Source: Solanum dulcamara
Lineage: Eukaryota; Streptophyta; Magnoliopsida; Solanales; Solanaceae
Direction of reading: 5' to 3'
Length of the DNA: 64,000 bases
Assembly: GCF_947179165.1 (NCBI RefSeq)
Contig: NC_077240.1
Span: 53,530,001 to 53,594,000 of the forward strand
This document shows positions 46,198 through 58,175 of this stretch, piece after piece. The position numbers were made by a program, and so were the translations under genes. Every line of letters begins with the position of its first letter. Position 1 is the stretch's first letter. The notes below the pieces were generated by a model that made no database searches, was not told where the DNA came from, and saw only the letters and a list, made by a program, of their open reading frames with translations.

Positions 46198-47726
46198 TAA
46201 CTAAGTTAAAACCCTGCATTGAGTACGCAACAAGAGTATGGAGCTTAAGATATAAAGGAATGACGCGGGTACACAATGTCACCCTGAAAATAGTGGAACC
46301 CTTAAGGGACGAGGATGGAAAACTTAAGGAATAATTGGTGTAACCTACATTCACCCCAAGATATAAAAGGCGCAGCTTCTATTCATCTCAAGAAACAAAG
46401 GATATAGGTTGGGAAAGCCACTACTCCAAGAGAACATGGGATAATGAATGCTGGAATACAAATGTTGCCTAGTTAAAAGAAAAATTAGAACGGCTACAAG
46501 TGTATATTAATTTTTTTATAAAGACAAGTAGAATGTGGCCTCGGACGAGTTGTTCCATGAGTCCCATTACTCAAGTACAGATTACTAGATGCGATATCGC
46601 ACTATGTATGAAAAGGGTTCTCGACGCTTCGTAATTTAGCCAAGGTTCCGTACATGGATAATCAGGTTGGCAAAAGAAAAAATGCAGACAGACGGGGACA
46701 TGATACAGTACCAAGTACACTGAGGAAAGAGACTGGATGAATTTGAAACAGGGCATAGAGACATAGAGCAAGGTATAAGCAGATAAAGGTATAAGTACCC
46801 TCTAAAGGGGGAAACAAGTGAGAGAACTGCAAGGGTAAGATGGAGGCAATTGATATGACAACATGCTTGAGATTGATGGTTAAACTTCAATAAGATCCCT
46901 TGCTGAATAAAGCTAGAAAGATATGGAAGCCACCAGTAATTGGATAGAAGTCAGAATGGTATGTAAGATAAGATTAAGAAGTTTTGATGAGAACCTGAAC
47001 GGTATAACACTAGAAGGTGGGTGCATATAAAAGCAAAAAAATATAGCAATGAAAGGATATCGAATAACTCAAGGGACACTACGAAGGATAATGACAGCAT
47101 ACTAGATCAAAAGCCAAATGTTGGCTGTAGAGTTGGTCGCAAGTGATATTGCGATAGATAAATAACCAAGGAAAAGAAATAGCAAGACTCCTATGGTAGG
47201 AGATAAGATGAGCAAGGAGTAAATAAGGAAATAGAAAGAAGTGCAACAAGGTATTTCTTGCACTCTTTCATATTCTCGTAAAGATAAAGAATGACATGAG
47301 AATGTGTCAAGAAGGTTACAAGCGGGGGTAAGGAAAAATTGTGAAATAGTTTAAATAAGAAGGACAGGACTAGCTGGTTACTACAGGATTGGCAAGCTTA
47401 TATGTCAAATTCCTTTAAAACTATGCCAGCTAATGATAGACAGAACTCAAAGTGGCTCAAAGGGTACTATATGAACGAACTTTAGCGCTACTCAGTAGCC
47501 AACCCTAATGAATGGGTGCATACAAAAAGGGGTGAATACAATAGAAGGATTTAAACCAAAATGACCAAAAAAGGAACATGGTCGTAGTGGAACTAAAGAT
47601 CTACCCCTATACCGGTTGTAAGATAATAGAAGAAAGGGCAAGGCAACACATAAAGACTAGTGAGACGACGCTAAGATAAATTTTGGGCTAAGTTGAGTGC
47701 CCCACACATTATTGCAATGATTGCCA

Positions 47727-47846
47727 TGAAACACGACATGAGGACTTCCCAAGGAGGTTACCCATCCCAGTATTTCTCTCACCCAAGCACTCTTAACTTC
47801 TAAATTGTGGTGGAATTTAGTGTGATAGTGCGAGTGTGGTCGCGCG
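47727..47846 (-). pseudogene. 5S rRNA-derived sequence in element E (antisense to the element)
   Basis: The plus strand CGACATGAGGACTTCCCAAG, GAGGTTACCCATCCCAGTAT and CACCCAAGCACTCTTAACTT is the reverse complement of the 5S C-box, intermediate element and A-box. The 5S 5' end is near 47846 and is more diverged than in element D. Its position and orientation match the copy in element 1, so the two share one ancestral insertion. It is not a working 5S gene. Confidence 0.85.
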
Positions 47847-48320
47847 AGATGGAAGAATCTGAACTAGCGGTGGAGAAACGACATGAGATTATGTTCCTAG
47901 AGTACTATAAATTACATTGAGGGTATTGTTAAAAGGATTTAAGTAAGATAAGAAGGATTAGCTAATTGCTAACGGACGACACACTCGAATGCCACAACTC
48001 TTCAACATAGTACCAGTTAATGAGAGGCAAACCACAGAATGGCTATACGGGATAGTGGGCGAGAGAATTTTGACACCACTTGGCAGCCAACTCTTAGGGC
48101 GGAAAAAAAAAGTAAAACCCAAAAGGTAAGGTTACTAGTTGATGTAATTTACGGAAGATAGGAAGTAATACACGAAGTCAAAAATCCCACAATATGACCT
48201 GGGCTACAAGACACACTTTGTACTCCAGCGCCAGATGACTCTGGAGGGAATGTTACTTGTTGATTAACGATATTAGTCCCTGCTCCTTCGATCAAAGACT
48301 ACCTACTCAGCCGAGAAGGT

Positions 48321-49200
48321 GTAAAATTATAGGGTAAAAGTGTAGTAGGACCTTACGGAGTCCCCATAGCTATTATCCTAGATGAAGGAGCCCAAGTTAC
48401 AGTTAACTACTGAGGATCAATCCGCGAAGAAATTGGGAAGACAGATAAGTCTTCATACACTACTTGACCCTCGAACCTGATGACCAGGCTAAAGCGTACC
48501 ACTTAAACGCTAGAAGAAATGTCATGAGCTGGTGTTGTTAACTTCGCAAATAGCTGGGATGATTATCTATCACTTATCAAGTTGCCTACAATAATAATTA
48601 CTACTTTAGTATCCCAATGGCCCCGTACAAGATTGGTAGAGCAAGACGTGTAAGTCCTCTAGTGGATGGGTCGATGTTAGAAAGACTAAGCTAAAAAGGC
48701 CTCGACATGATTAAGCAAACTATTGACTATAATCCCAGAGTCGGCAGAAATGATATACAGATAATCGCCATCGACATACAGAGTTTAAATTGATGATTGG
48801 ATGTTCATAATAGGGTCACCCTAAAAAAAAGAAACTTAACCCAAAATACATTGGATTTTGTCAAGTTGCTCATAAGGTAGGAAAAGTTGTTGGTAAGTTG
48901 AGCTTACCACCTGATTGGAAAACTATACGCCAGTCTATTAGATAAGGATGTTTTGCAAAGGTACTAGTGAGCCATCTAGAGTATGTTCCATAGATGATCT
49001 CTAGAAAATGGAATCCTTCCAGGAACAACCTATCTCCATCTTAGATCGGCAAACCAGAAGATAGTAGACTAAAGACGTGCCTTCCGTCAAGATACTGTGG
49101 CAAAACCAAAACCAGAAAGAGGATGACCGGGGGAACTGAAGAGAACATGAAATACAAGTATTCGCACCTATTCTCGATGTCTGCAGGTAACCCGAACTCC
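48321..49200 (+). pseudogene. pol: Decayed integrase and pol tail of element E
   Basis: 48340-48700 retains integrase nucleotide similarity (ACCTTACGGAGTCCCCATAG, then GGATGGGTCGATGTTAGAAA) but no readable frame. 48830-49190 matches the pol C-terminus of A and element 1. Reverse ORFs here are shadows. Non-functional. Confidence 0.72.
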
Positions 49201-49318
49201 TGAAACTCATATATTAATTACTTGGATGAAAATATGTGTGATCGCAATAGAAAACAATCTCCCTACAGTCGGTATAAAGTCTTGAGGGAAGTTTTATTTA
49301 ACATTTGGGGACGAATGT

Positions 49319-49335
49319 TCTAAAGGGGGGAAGGA
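49319..49335 (+). other. Polypurine tract of element E
   Basis: TCTAAAGGGGGGAAGGA directly precedes TGTTACACCCC at 49336, with CATTTGGGGACGAATGTTC upstream. Confidence 0.92.
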
Positions 49336-52300
49336 TGTTACACCCCACACTCTTGAGCTTGGAATGCCTCTTAAGCTTCTTAGAAGTTAATATGTGAGCC
49401 GGATAGTCTACGACACTATCAAATGACTCTAAGGAAGGGAGAATGTGATACCCCATAGTAGAGAAGGTTGAAAATAGAGTCATAAGAATCCGAAAGGAAT
49501 TAGAGGCCAAGTAATGGGTCGTGGGATTCGACTTACCTACGTAAGATACTAAACTTAGAAGTTTTATACACTTGAGCTGCTTGAGGATATACCAAGTTTG
49601 CGAAGCACGGATTACATAGGCTCTTGAAATGAGGCGAGATGACGATCCTACAAAAAGGAGCAAAACTAGTTTCCGAACTTACGAAAGCGAAGCAAGCAGG
49701 TGACAAGAAGGCAAGTGACAAGAAAGAAGGTGACTCACCTACCTGCTTGAGGGGGTGGACCCCGCTACCATGTGGTAGCGTGTGATAGGCCGCATGAGCC
49801 TAGGTGGCATCCTAAGGGGCTGCCATGTGTCACCCCTAAGGGGATGCCACGTGGCACCTTCTAAAAAGGTGGATATATATGTTGATGACTAAGTACAACA
49901 TTTCTTAGCCAAAAATCAGCCAAGAATATAGAGAGAAAAATGTGAAAAAGGAAGAAGAGAAAGACAGCCACGTTTTGAAGGATTCAAGGTAAGCTCTTGA
50001 ATTTTCCTCCGTGAATTAATTATCTACGATGTTCCTCAACCACGTGAATATGTATATATGTATCTTACGATGTCTACGGAATTAATTCCTCAGATTGGAA
50101 CCTGAGAGGAAGTTGAAAGAACAAAGAGAGAAAATGTTAAGAACTAGTTAAAAAACTCATTTTTAGAAGGGACTATTGTTAGTAATATTGGTATAACGTC
50201 TTGTGTACAGCTTCGTTTCGAGTGATTAAATATGTTTTGGAAAGGTATTTCATATTAATATAACTTTCATTTAGCCTTTAAAATCCATTTTTGATTTTAT
50301 CATCTCGAAAAAAGGTGATGAAGTATAGAGGAGGTACTGCCCAGATTTTGGTTTTGGAAATCTTACATGGACTATTGTAGGTATTTTGGTCATATAATGT
50401 TTTACAGAATTGATGTAGGGGTGATTCGAAATTGTATGCGACCCTAAGACACATTTCTATAACTTTCATGCAAGACATAAATCCTGTTTCCCTCAATTAC
50501 CCCTTCAAAATGAAGTGACAATGCAAGATAGTAAGCTGTCCAGAATTCACGTTTTGATAGTTTTGAGTGAGTTGTTTGGGGTTTGTATTGTGTAATATTG
50601 GTGTGAATTGCTTGTATACATGTTGAAGTTTGTTGTTTTTGGTTGGATTTAGTTATTAGGGGTATGATTGGAAATTTGGATAGGGCACGTTATAGGAGAG
50701 GTGCTGCCCAATTTTCGTTAACGCCTTAACTAACTAAAGGACTAGTTGAGGAAACGAACAAGGAAATAGATTCCATGAATACTAAGTTGCAACTGAAGGT
50801 CCTGGAAAGTCAAGAGTGGTTGATATTCGTATTACTTCCATATTGAATAGGTTCAAAGGATGACGAGGCGAACATGATAAAGAGTAACTCGTACGAGGTA
50901 TGTAAAGCTTTCTCTTGGCATATTTTGGTATAAGTACGTACAACTATCTTTCTTTTCTTTTGGCAAGTATTAGACTTAAGTGAATTGTGTGTGGAATGTG
51001 GGGATAATTCCATTCCCAGAACTCTAGGTACACCTCATAATCCCTAACTACAGTTAGGTGTTGACACCCCCACAAGAATTGAGCATTGCATGTTAAGGCT
51101 TCTACGTGCTAAAGAGTAGTGTATGGGAAACTATCTTTCCTTTCTCTTGATATGTACTTGGTATGAAAATGATATTATGATGCCATAGTTGTTCACTGAG
51201 CCCCAGGATGGGCCGGGTATGAGATATGTATATAATGACCACCTGAAGGAAAGTACAGACTATATAGAGTTTACTCTCTTTCTTTTTTGGCATGTCTTAG
51301 TTTTAAGTTAAATATGATGTGAGCTCCGGAGTAACTCCATTCTTAACATCCCCTATTTACTTTTGAATATCAAACTCTGATAGTAGTTAAACTATTTCCC
51401 TGGAAACTTCTATATGTTAAAGAGGTACCAAATTTACAGGCTCCAAGTCTTAAAGACTGTACGAGACTAAGTGTTTTTGATTCCATAAATGATTTGGACC
51501 TATGTTAATACATGTCTAGGGTCCCCGAGATTACTTTTGAGACAGCCTATAATGGCATTTAGAGGACACTTGAGATGACTAAACCGTTACTCGGGTCCTC
51601 AAACAAAAGCTTAACTTTCTTATTTTGTCGAGGCTCTGATAATTATTTAAATTGCATATAGTTACTCACTACTCCACTCATGTATACTGTAACCCTTTTT
51701 TCACTGAGTCCCGGGCCAGGTATGTTATCGTGAAAAATTCACTGCATTGTCCACCGAGCCCCTCACTAGAGGGCCGGGTACATATGTATATATATGATGA
51801 TGTGTTGTAATAAGGACGTGATGGCACTGGGGCCATGATGGTTTTACAGATATGATTCACTGGACCCCTAAAAGGGCCGAATATATGGTATGATATGAGC
51901 ATGCATGCTTTTGTAATTCACAGAGTACAGGTACAGGCTTCTAATTTGATAAGTTGTTCCCCTGCTTATTTATTTTGGATATACCTCCAGTTATATTATG
52001 ATACGTTTTACATACTCAGTACATATGTCGTACTGACCCCCTTTCTTTGGGGGGCTGCGTTTCATGCCCGCAGGTACAAATACAAGTTTTGGAGTCTTTC
52101 AGCTTAGGATTCCACTCATCTCAACTAGAAGAGGTTCCATTGTATCAGAGCCTATTGTTGGCACTGGCCATTGATGTATAGTATTATTTTGTTATTCAGA
52201 GGTACAGCGGGGGCCCTGTCCCGCTATATTTTCTCATTAATATTATTAGAGGTCTGCAGACATGTATATGTGGGTTGTGTATATTAGTTTGATTCAGCTG

Positions 52301-52567
52301 GGTATACATGATGTATGATATATGTTATTATGTTGTGGCATCCTTGTCATCTAGCATTTCATTTCATATTATGATATGAATGAAAGAGGCTACAGTTATA
52401 CAAAATGTTATGACCCATGGTGGTTCTCATATACGTATCATGTCATTGTAGTCCGGTTTGACTACACTTGATTTATATGCATTGCATGTTTATAATTCGA
52501 TATGACCACGGATGATGAGGGGTCCAGGTTGGACCCCAGTCATGGCCTATGGGGTTGGGTCGTGATA
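49336..52567 (+). repeat. 3' LTR of element E
   Basis: This is a 3232-bp LTR, TGTTACACCCCACACTCTTG to GGGTTGGGTCGTGATA. G-box-type motifs lie near 49847 and TATATATG near 49872; hairpin modules are at 51197-51215, 51703-51716 and 51753-51775. The stretch at 51361-51390 is the uninterrupted version of the site where D inserted in C. Confidence 0.93.
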
Positions 52568-52702
52568 GTTGTAGTCCAGTTTGACTACACTTGATTTATA
52601 TGCATTGCATGTTTATAATTCGATGTGACCACAACTGATAGATATGTATACGAGGGTTCCAGGTCGGACCCCAGTCGTGGCCTATGGGGTTTGGTCGTGA
52701 CA
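52568..52702 (+). repeat. End of an older LTR (J), plus strand
   Basis: After E ends at 52567, the sequence repeats the LTR end again (GTAGTCCAGTTTGACTACAC at 52571, the same as 52456 but diverged) and finishes GGTTTGGTCGTGACA at 52702. E therefore probably inserted inside this LTR. J in turn abuts pol sequence in the opposite orientation. Confidence 0.8.
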
Positions 52703-55271
52703 TGTAGACAGGGGAACAAGTATGGATATTTATTATTCATCTCTTCCTCAGCTTCCCAGGTCATCTCTTCTCTATTCTTATTCTGCCATAATACTTTGAC
52801 GGAGGCCACATCCTTGGTGCGCAACCTTCTGACCTGGAGATCAAGTATGGCTATAGGGTGTTCCTCATATAAGAGTTCCTCTGTCACCTGGACATCATCC
52901 ACGGGGAATACTCTAGAAGGATTACCAATACACTTGCGAAGCATCAATACATGAAAGACTAGGTGTACTGGCTCCAGAGCCGATGGTAAGCTCAATTCAT
53001 AGGCAACTTTGCCTATTCTACGAATGATTTGATAATGACAAATGTATCTTGGGCTAAACTTCCCTTTCTTGCCAAGCCTCATTACCTCCTTCATGGGTGA
53101 CACCTTCAAGAACACCCAATCGTTAACCTAAAACTCCAACGGTTGAAGTCGATTATCTGCATATGATTTTTTTCGACTTTGGGCTATCAATAACCTCTCC
53201 TAAATCTATTTGACTTTATCCACAGTCTGATGAATCAGGTCTGGGCCTATTAGTTTTGTTTTACCAATATGAAACCACCCAATAGGTGATCTAATTTTCT
53301 TTCCATACAAAGCCTCGTACGACGCCATTTGGATACTAGAATGATAGCTATTATTATGAGCAAACTCAATAAGTGGTAAATGATTATCCCAGCTGCCTCT
53401 GAAGTCAATTATACAGGCCCTCAATATATTTTCTAGCATTTGAATAGTATGCTCAGCCTGTCCATCAGTCTAAGGGTGGAATGTTATACTAAGACTTACA
53501 TGTGTCCCCAATTTCTTCTGAAACAACCTCTAGAAGTTAGATGTAAATTGAGCTCCTTTGTATGATATAATAGATGTGGGAACCTTGTGAAGTCTTACTA
53601 TTTCCTTGATATACAACTTTGCATATTCCTCAGCCGAATATGTAGTCCTAACTGGAAGGAAATGGGCTGATTTTGTCAGCCTATCTATAATAACCCATAT
53701 GGAATCATAGTTCTATAGAGTGCGAGGTAAGTCTGTAATAAAATTCATATTAATCACTTCCCATTTCCAAATTAGGATTTCCATCTCTTGTAATATTCCG
53801 TCAGGCTTCTGATGCTCACTCTTAACCTGTTGATAATTCAGGCAATGAGCTATGAACTCTGCTATGTCCTTCTTTATGCCATCCCACCAGTATAGACATT
53901 TAAGGTTGTGATACATCTTGGTTGACCCTGGTTGAAAAAAATAATGGGCATAGTGTGCCTCTCCCATCACCTGTTGCTGTAGCCCTACAATCTCAGGCAC
54001 AAAGATTCTGTCTTTATATTGTAGCACTCTGTCAGGCATGATCTCGAATGGAGTCTTTTCCTTTTAAAGAGCTGCATCCTTATACCATGCCAGAACAGGG
54101 TCCTTGTACTGGCATTGTTTTACTTCTTCTATGATAGAGGATTCAATAACTTTTCGAACAAAAACTCCACCAGCATCCGAATCAGTTAGACGAACTCTAA
54201 GGCTTGCTAACTGGCCAATCTCGTGGACTATTTCTTTCCATTCTGGTGGTACCTCTGCCAAGCTACCCTCTGATTTATGGCTGAGTGCATCTGCTACAAC
54301 ATTTGCTTTCCCTGAGTGGTATAGGATGTCCATATCATAATCTTTTAGCAACTCTAGCCACCTTCTCTATCGTAAATTCAGCTCTTTCTACTTAAAAATA
54401 TATTGGAGGCTTTTGTGATCCGTATAGATATCAACATGTACGACATATAGGTAGTTCCTCTATATTTTCAAAGCATGAATCACTACTGCTAACTCTAGAT
54501 CATGAGTTGAATAATTCTATTCATGCTTCCTGAGCTGTTAGGAGGCATAAGCTATGACTTTACTATGTTGTATCAGTACACAACCTAGCCCAATACCGGA
54601 AGCATCACAATAAATAACATAGCCATCTGGTCCTTCAGGAAGAGTTAGAACTAGGGTCATAGTCAACTTATCTTTCAGCAACTGAAAGCTTCGTTCACAA
54701 GCATCAGTCCACTAGAACTTAGCCGCCTTCTAAGTTAGGCTTGTTAAAGGTGCGGAAATTGAAGCAAAGTTCTCCACAAACCTTCTGTAATACGCTGCTA
54801 GCCCTAGAAAACTACATATCTCCGTAGGTGTTATAGGTCTTGGCCAAGCCCTTACGGCCTCAATCTTCTGTGTATCTACCCGAACGTCATCTATTCTAAT
54901 AACATGCCCCAAGAATGCTATTGAGGTCAACCAGAATTCACATTTAGAGAACTTAGCATACAACTTCTGGTGGTAGAGCACCCCAAGTACCATCCGCAAA
55001 TGATTCGTGTGTTCCTCTTCCGATCGTGAATAGACCAGAATATCATCAATAAATATAATCACAAACAAGTCTAGAAATGGTTTGAACACTTGGTTCATTA
55101 GATCTATAAAGACCACTGGAGCATTAGTCAGTCCAAAAGACATTACTTTAAACTCATAATGCTCGTATCGGGTTCTAAATGCAGTCTTTGGAATATCTGC
55201 TTCTCTTACCCATACCTGATGATAGCTTGACCATAGGTCTATCTTCAAAAAACACTTGGCACCCTGTAACT
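52703..55271 (-). pseudogene. pol: Pol of element H: RT, RNase H, integrase, chromodomain-like tail (minus)
   Basis: This is the most complete pol in the window, read from 55271 down to 52703. RT motifs are [40 protein letters not shown] and [16 protein letters not shown] (the FIDD catalytic pair is kept), followed by [20 protein letters not shown]. RNase H-like DNA is at 54350-54730 with broken frames. YHSGKANVVADALSHK leads to the integrase zinc-finger region, where the CxxC reads CLNY (second Cys lost). In the integrase core the second Asp reads SYKG instead of SDRG. The C-terminus reads FLKVSPMKEVMRLGKKGKFS to TWEAEEEMNNKYPYLF. In-frame stops include one near 54065. The frame continues upstream at 58094 beyond solo LTR M. 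Dead copy. Confidence 0.92.
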
Positions 55272-58093
55272 TGTTACACCCCACACTTTTAAACTCGGAA
55301 GGTCTCTTAAGTTCCTTAAACATTATCATATGAGCCGGATAAGATACAACACTATCAAACGATTCTGAGGAAGGGAGAATGTGATACCCCATAGTAGAGA
55401 AGGTTGGAAATAGAGTCATAAGAATCCGGAAGGAATTGGAGGCCAAGTAGTGAGTCGTAGGACTCGATTTACCTACTTAAGCCACTAATTTAGAGGTATT
55501 ACATACCTACTCTACTTGAGGATATACCAAGCTTAAGTAGCATGGATTACGTAGGCTCTTAAAATAAGACGAGATTGCGAACCGACAAGGAAGAGAAGAG
55601 AAGGACATGTGGAAGCACCTCATACAAGTAGGTGACCCACCTGCTTGGGGTCAAGTAGGTGACCCACCTGCTTTGGGAAGGGGGTGGACCCCACTGCCAT
55701 GTGGCAGCCCCTCCTTGATTGCATGATTCGATGGCCCAATAGGGGCTGGACATGTGTCACCCTTAGGAGTTGACACATTTCACCTCCTAGGAACACCTAT
55801 ATATATGTAATATGTGACTTATACTTCAGTTCTTATCCCAAGAAATCAGCCAAGGCAAAAGAAGAACAAACCCTAAGACTAAGAGAGTAGTGGCGGCCTA
55901 GGAGGAAAAATAAGATAAGTCCCGATTTTATTCCATAAATTAATTAACTAGCATATATCACAATGATATGGAGGTATTAGTAGTATACAATTATGGCTTG
56001 GTTCAGCACAAAATGGACAGCAAGCAGCCACGGCGTTTAAATCGCACCAGAGAAGTTCTAAGGCTCAATTTTGGCGAGTTTTGGCCAATTTTAGGTAAGA
56101 TAAGGTCTTACCTTCCAATTTGAAGTTTATGGTGTTTTTATAGGGTGTATTACACACCTTGTATGCTGCTGGAAGTGTAAGAAAGTCATAGAAATACTAG
56201 ACGTTCGAAATAAACTAAATTGGAATCGCTATAGTTAAATTGTAGTTGAAATGAGGCGTTGTGTGGGGGGGAGGATGCTGTTGGTCGTGTGATGGTGTGT
56301 TAAAGTGATGAACATGTTTTAAAAGAGGTGTGGGTGATGTTGGTTGAATCCACCCGATCCTCCATCTCGTGTAATTAAAGGTTTTGCAAAATTGAAACTA
56401 GAAACCCTCTTTTGGTATCGTAGTTTCGAGCGAGTCATTTGGAGTTTAGTTGTATATTGTTGATGTGAATTTCTTAAACATATGTTGTAGGTTATTGTTT
56501 TTGGTTGGTTTTAGGTATTAGGAGTATAATTGGAAATTCGGATAGGGCACATTATATGGGAGATTTTATCCGATTTTCGTTAACTCTTTAACTAGTTAAG
56601 GAACTAGTCGAGAAGGCAAGCGAGGGGATGAGTTCTATAAATACTCGTGTGTAACCTAAGGTGATGGAAAGAGAAGGGTTCTTAATATTCGTGTTTCTTT
56701 TATGTTACTTAGGTTCAAAAGACAACGAGATGAACGGGATAAAGAGTAACCCATAAAAGGTATGTAAAGCCTATTCTTTCTTTTATTTTGGCATGTCTTA
56801 AAGGTAAGTAAAAGGTAATATGATCTCTGAAGTAATTCCACTCTTAAGTGTCTCTTACTCCCTTCTGGATGTTGAACTCTCATGGTAATTGAACTACTTT
56901 CCTCGATCTTTCTATACGTTAAGGAAATAACGAATGTACAGGCTCCTAGTCTGAAAGACTATATGATAACAAGTGCTTCTGAGTTCGTAAGCGGTTAGCA
57001 TTACTTTAGTACATGTGTAGAGTCCCTAAGATTCTAATTGATATAGCCCCGAATGACAGCTAGAGGTCATTTGAAATAATTACATTACTACCCTGATCCT
57101 CAGACAATAGTTTAATTTTCTTATATGGTCGAGTCTCTGATATGATTTAAATTGCATATAGTTAGTCACTACTCTACTCATGTATACTGTAACCCTTCTT
57201 TCGCCGAGTCTAGGGCCGGGTATGTAATCGTGCATAGTTCACTACATTATTCACTGAGCCCCTCACTAGAGGGCCGGGATACGTATGTATATATATGATG
57301 ATGGGATGTAATAAGGTGGTGATGATGGCGAACCTATGATGGTCCTACAGGTATGATTCACCGTATCCCTGAAAAGGCCGGCTATATTGTATAATTTGAG
57401 CATGAATGCTTTTATAAATCACAGAGTACATGTATAGGTTCCTTATATGATATTTTATCCCCTGCTTCTCTGTTTTTGATATGCTTCCAGTTATGCCATG
57501 TTATACTTTACATACTCAGTACATATGTTGTACATACCCCCCTTTCTTTGGGGGGAGGGGAGGGGCTGCATTTCATGCCCGTAGGTACAGATACATAACT
57601 TGGGGATCCATCAGCATAGGAGTCCCACCAAGCGGTCCATAAGTGCTCCTTTGTGAGGGAGCCTAATTTTGGTACTAGACTCTGATGTATATCTTTTTGT
57701 TCACAGGTACGGTGGGGACCTTGTCTTGTCTTATGTTACTATTTTTTTCTTTTACTCTTAGAGGTCTATGGATATGTACGTGGGGTGTATATGGGTTGTA
57801 TATGAGATGTATATGGGCTGTATATAAGATATATATGGGTTGTATATAAGATGTATATGGGTTGTATATGAGTTGTATATGGGTTGTATATATGTGTATG
57901 TACAGTTGTGCCCATAGGTGTACTTGTTATGGGACGACCCTATAAATTCTGATAGCCTCGTCGGCTTATATGTTTTCCTACCTGTTATTACACTATGATT
58001 CAAGTAGGAGATAGAGTTACTTATGGTTGGCAGGAGTACACGTGGGTATCCGATTCGGGCACCCATCACGGCCTATGGGGTTGGGTCGTAACA
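55272..58093 (+). mobile_element. Solo LTR M inside the RT of element H
   Basis: A single 2822-bp LTR runs from TGTTACACCCCACACTTTTA to GGGTCGTAACA. The flanks are TAACT (55267-55271) and TAAGT (58094-58098), a target duplication with one mismatch. Joining the flanks restores the RT frame LFDHL/QGAKCF. It has a promoter region with TATATATG near 55800, hairpin modules (57199-57275), a G-rich stretch (57551-57572) and the TTGTATATGAG repeat (57780-57900). Confidence 0.93.
57780..57900 (+). repeat. Short tandem TTGTATATGGG-type repeat in LTR M
   Basis: About twelve 10-bp units alternate GTTGTATATGGG, GTTGTATATGAG and GATGTATATGGG. The location within the LTR matches the repeat at 35222-35336. 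Confidence 0.85.
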
Positions 58094-58175
58094 TAAGTGG
58101 TCAAACAAATCATCAATCCTGGGGAGAGGATATCTATTCTTTATTGGTACCTTATTCAGCTGCGACCTATCTTTC
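58094..58175 (-). pseudogene. pol: RT N-terminal continuation of element H
   Basis: The minus strand reads [15 protein letters not shown], the motif directly upstream of the RT palm segment [11 protein letters not shown], which lies across solo LTR M at 55271. It is cut at 58175 by LTR L, so the rest of the RT, protease and Gag are outside or lost. Confidence 0.88.

Larger units (their letters stand above)
45456..48320 (+). other. Non-coding internal region of element E
   Basis: It shares its leader and the block TTGGTATTTTCTGCGTGCAG (45978-45997) with D, and aligns in reverse with element 1. It includes an AT dinucleotide run at 45929-45956, a small fold-back (46107-46197) and a 5S-derived piece (47727-47846). 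Stops fill all frames, and gag and RT are absent. Confidence 0.8.
44834..52567 (+). mobile_element. Element E, plus strand, non-autonomous, 5' LTR mostly lost
   Basis: The 5' LTR survives only as 44834-45439 (matching 51965-52567). Then follow a perfect primer-binding site (45444-45455), 3.9 kb of non-coding internal DNA with an antisense 5S-derived piece and a decayed pol tail, a polypurine tract and a full 3232-bp 3' LTR. Both LTRs end GTCGTGATA instead of GTGACA. The shared change confirms that they are a pair. Its left target site is lost. Confidence 0.88.

Noticed and set aside
57551..57572. G-quadruplex in LTR M
   Set aside because: The run has only three separable G-tracts of useful length (GGGGGG, GGGG, GGGG), and it is better explained as an expanded arm of the conserved CCCCCC/GGGGGG hairpin.
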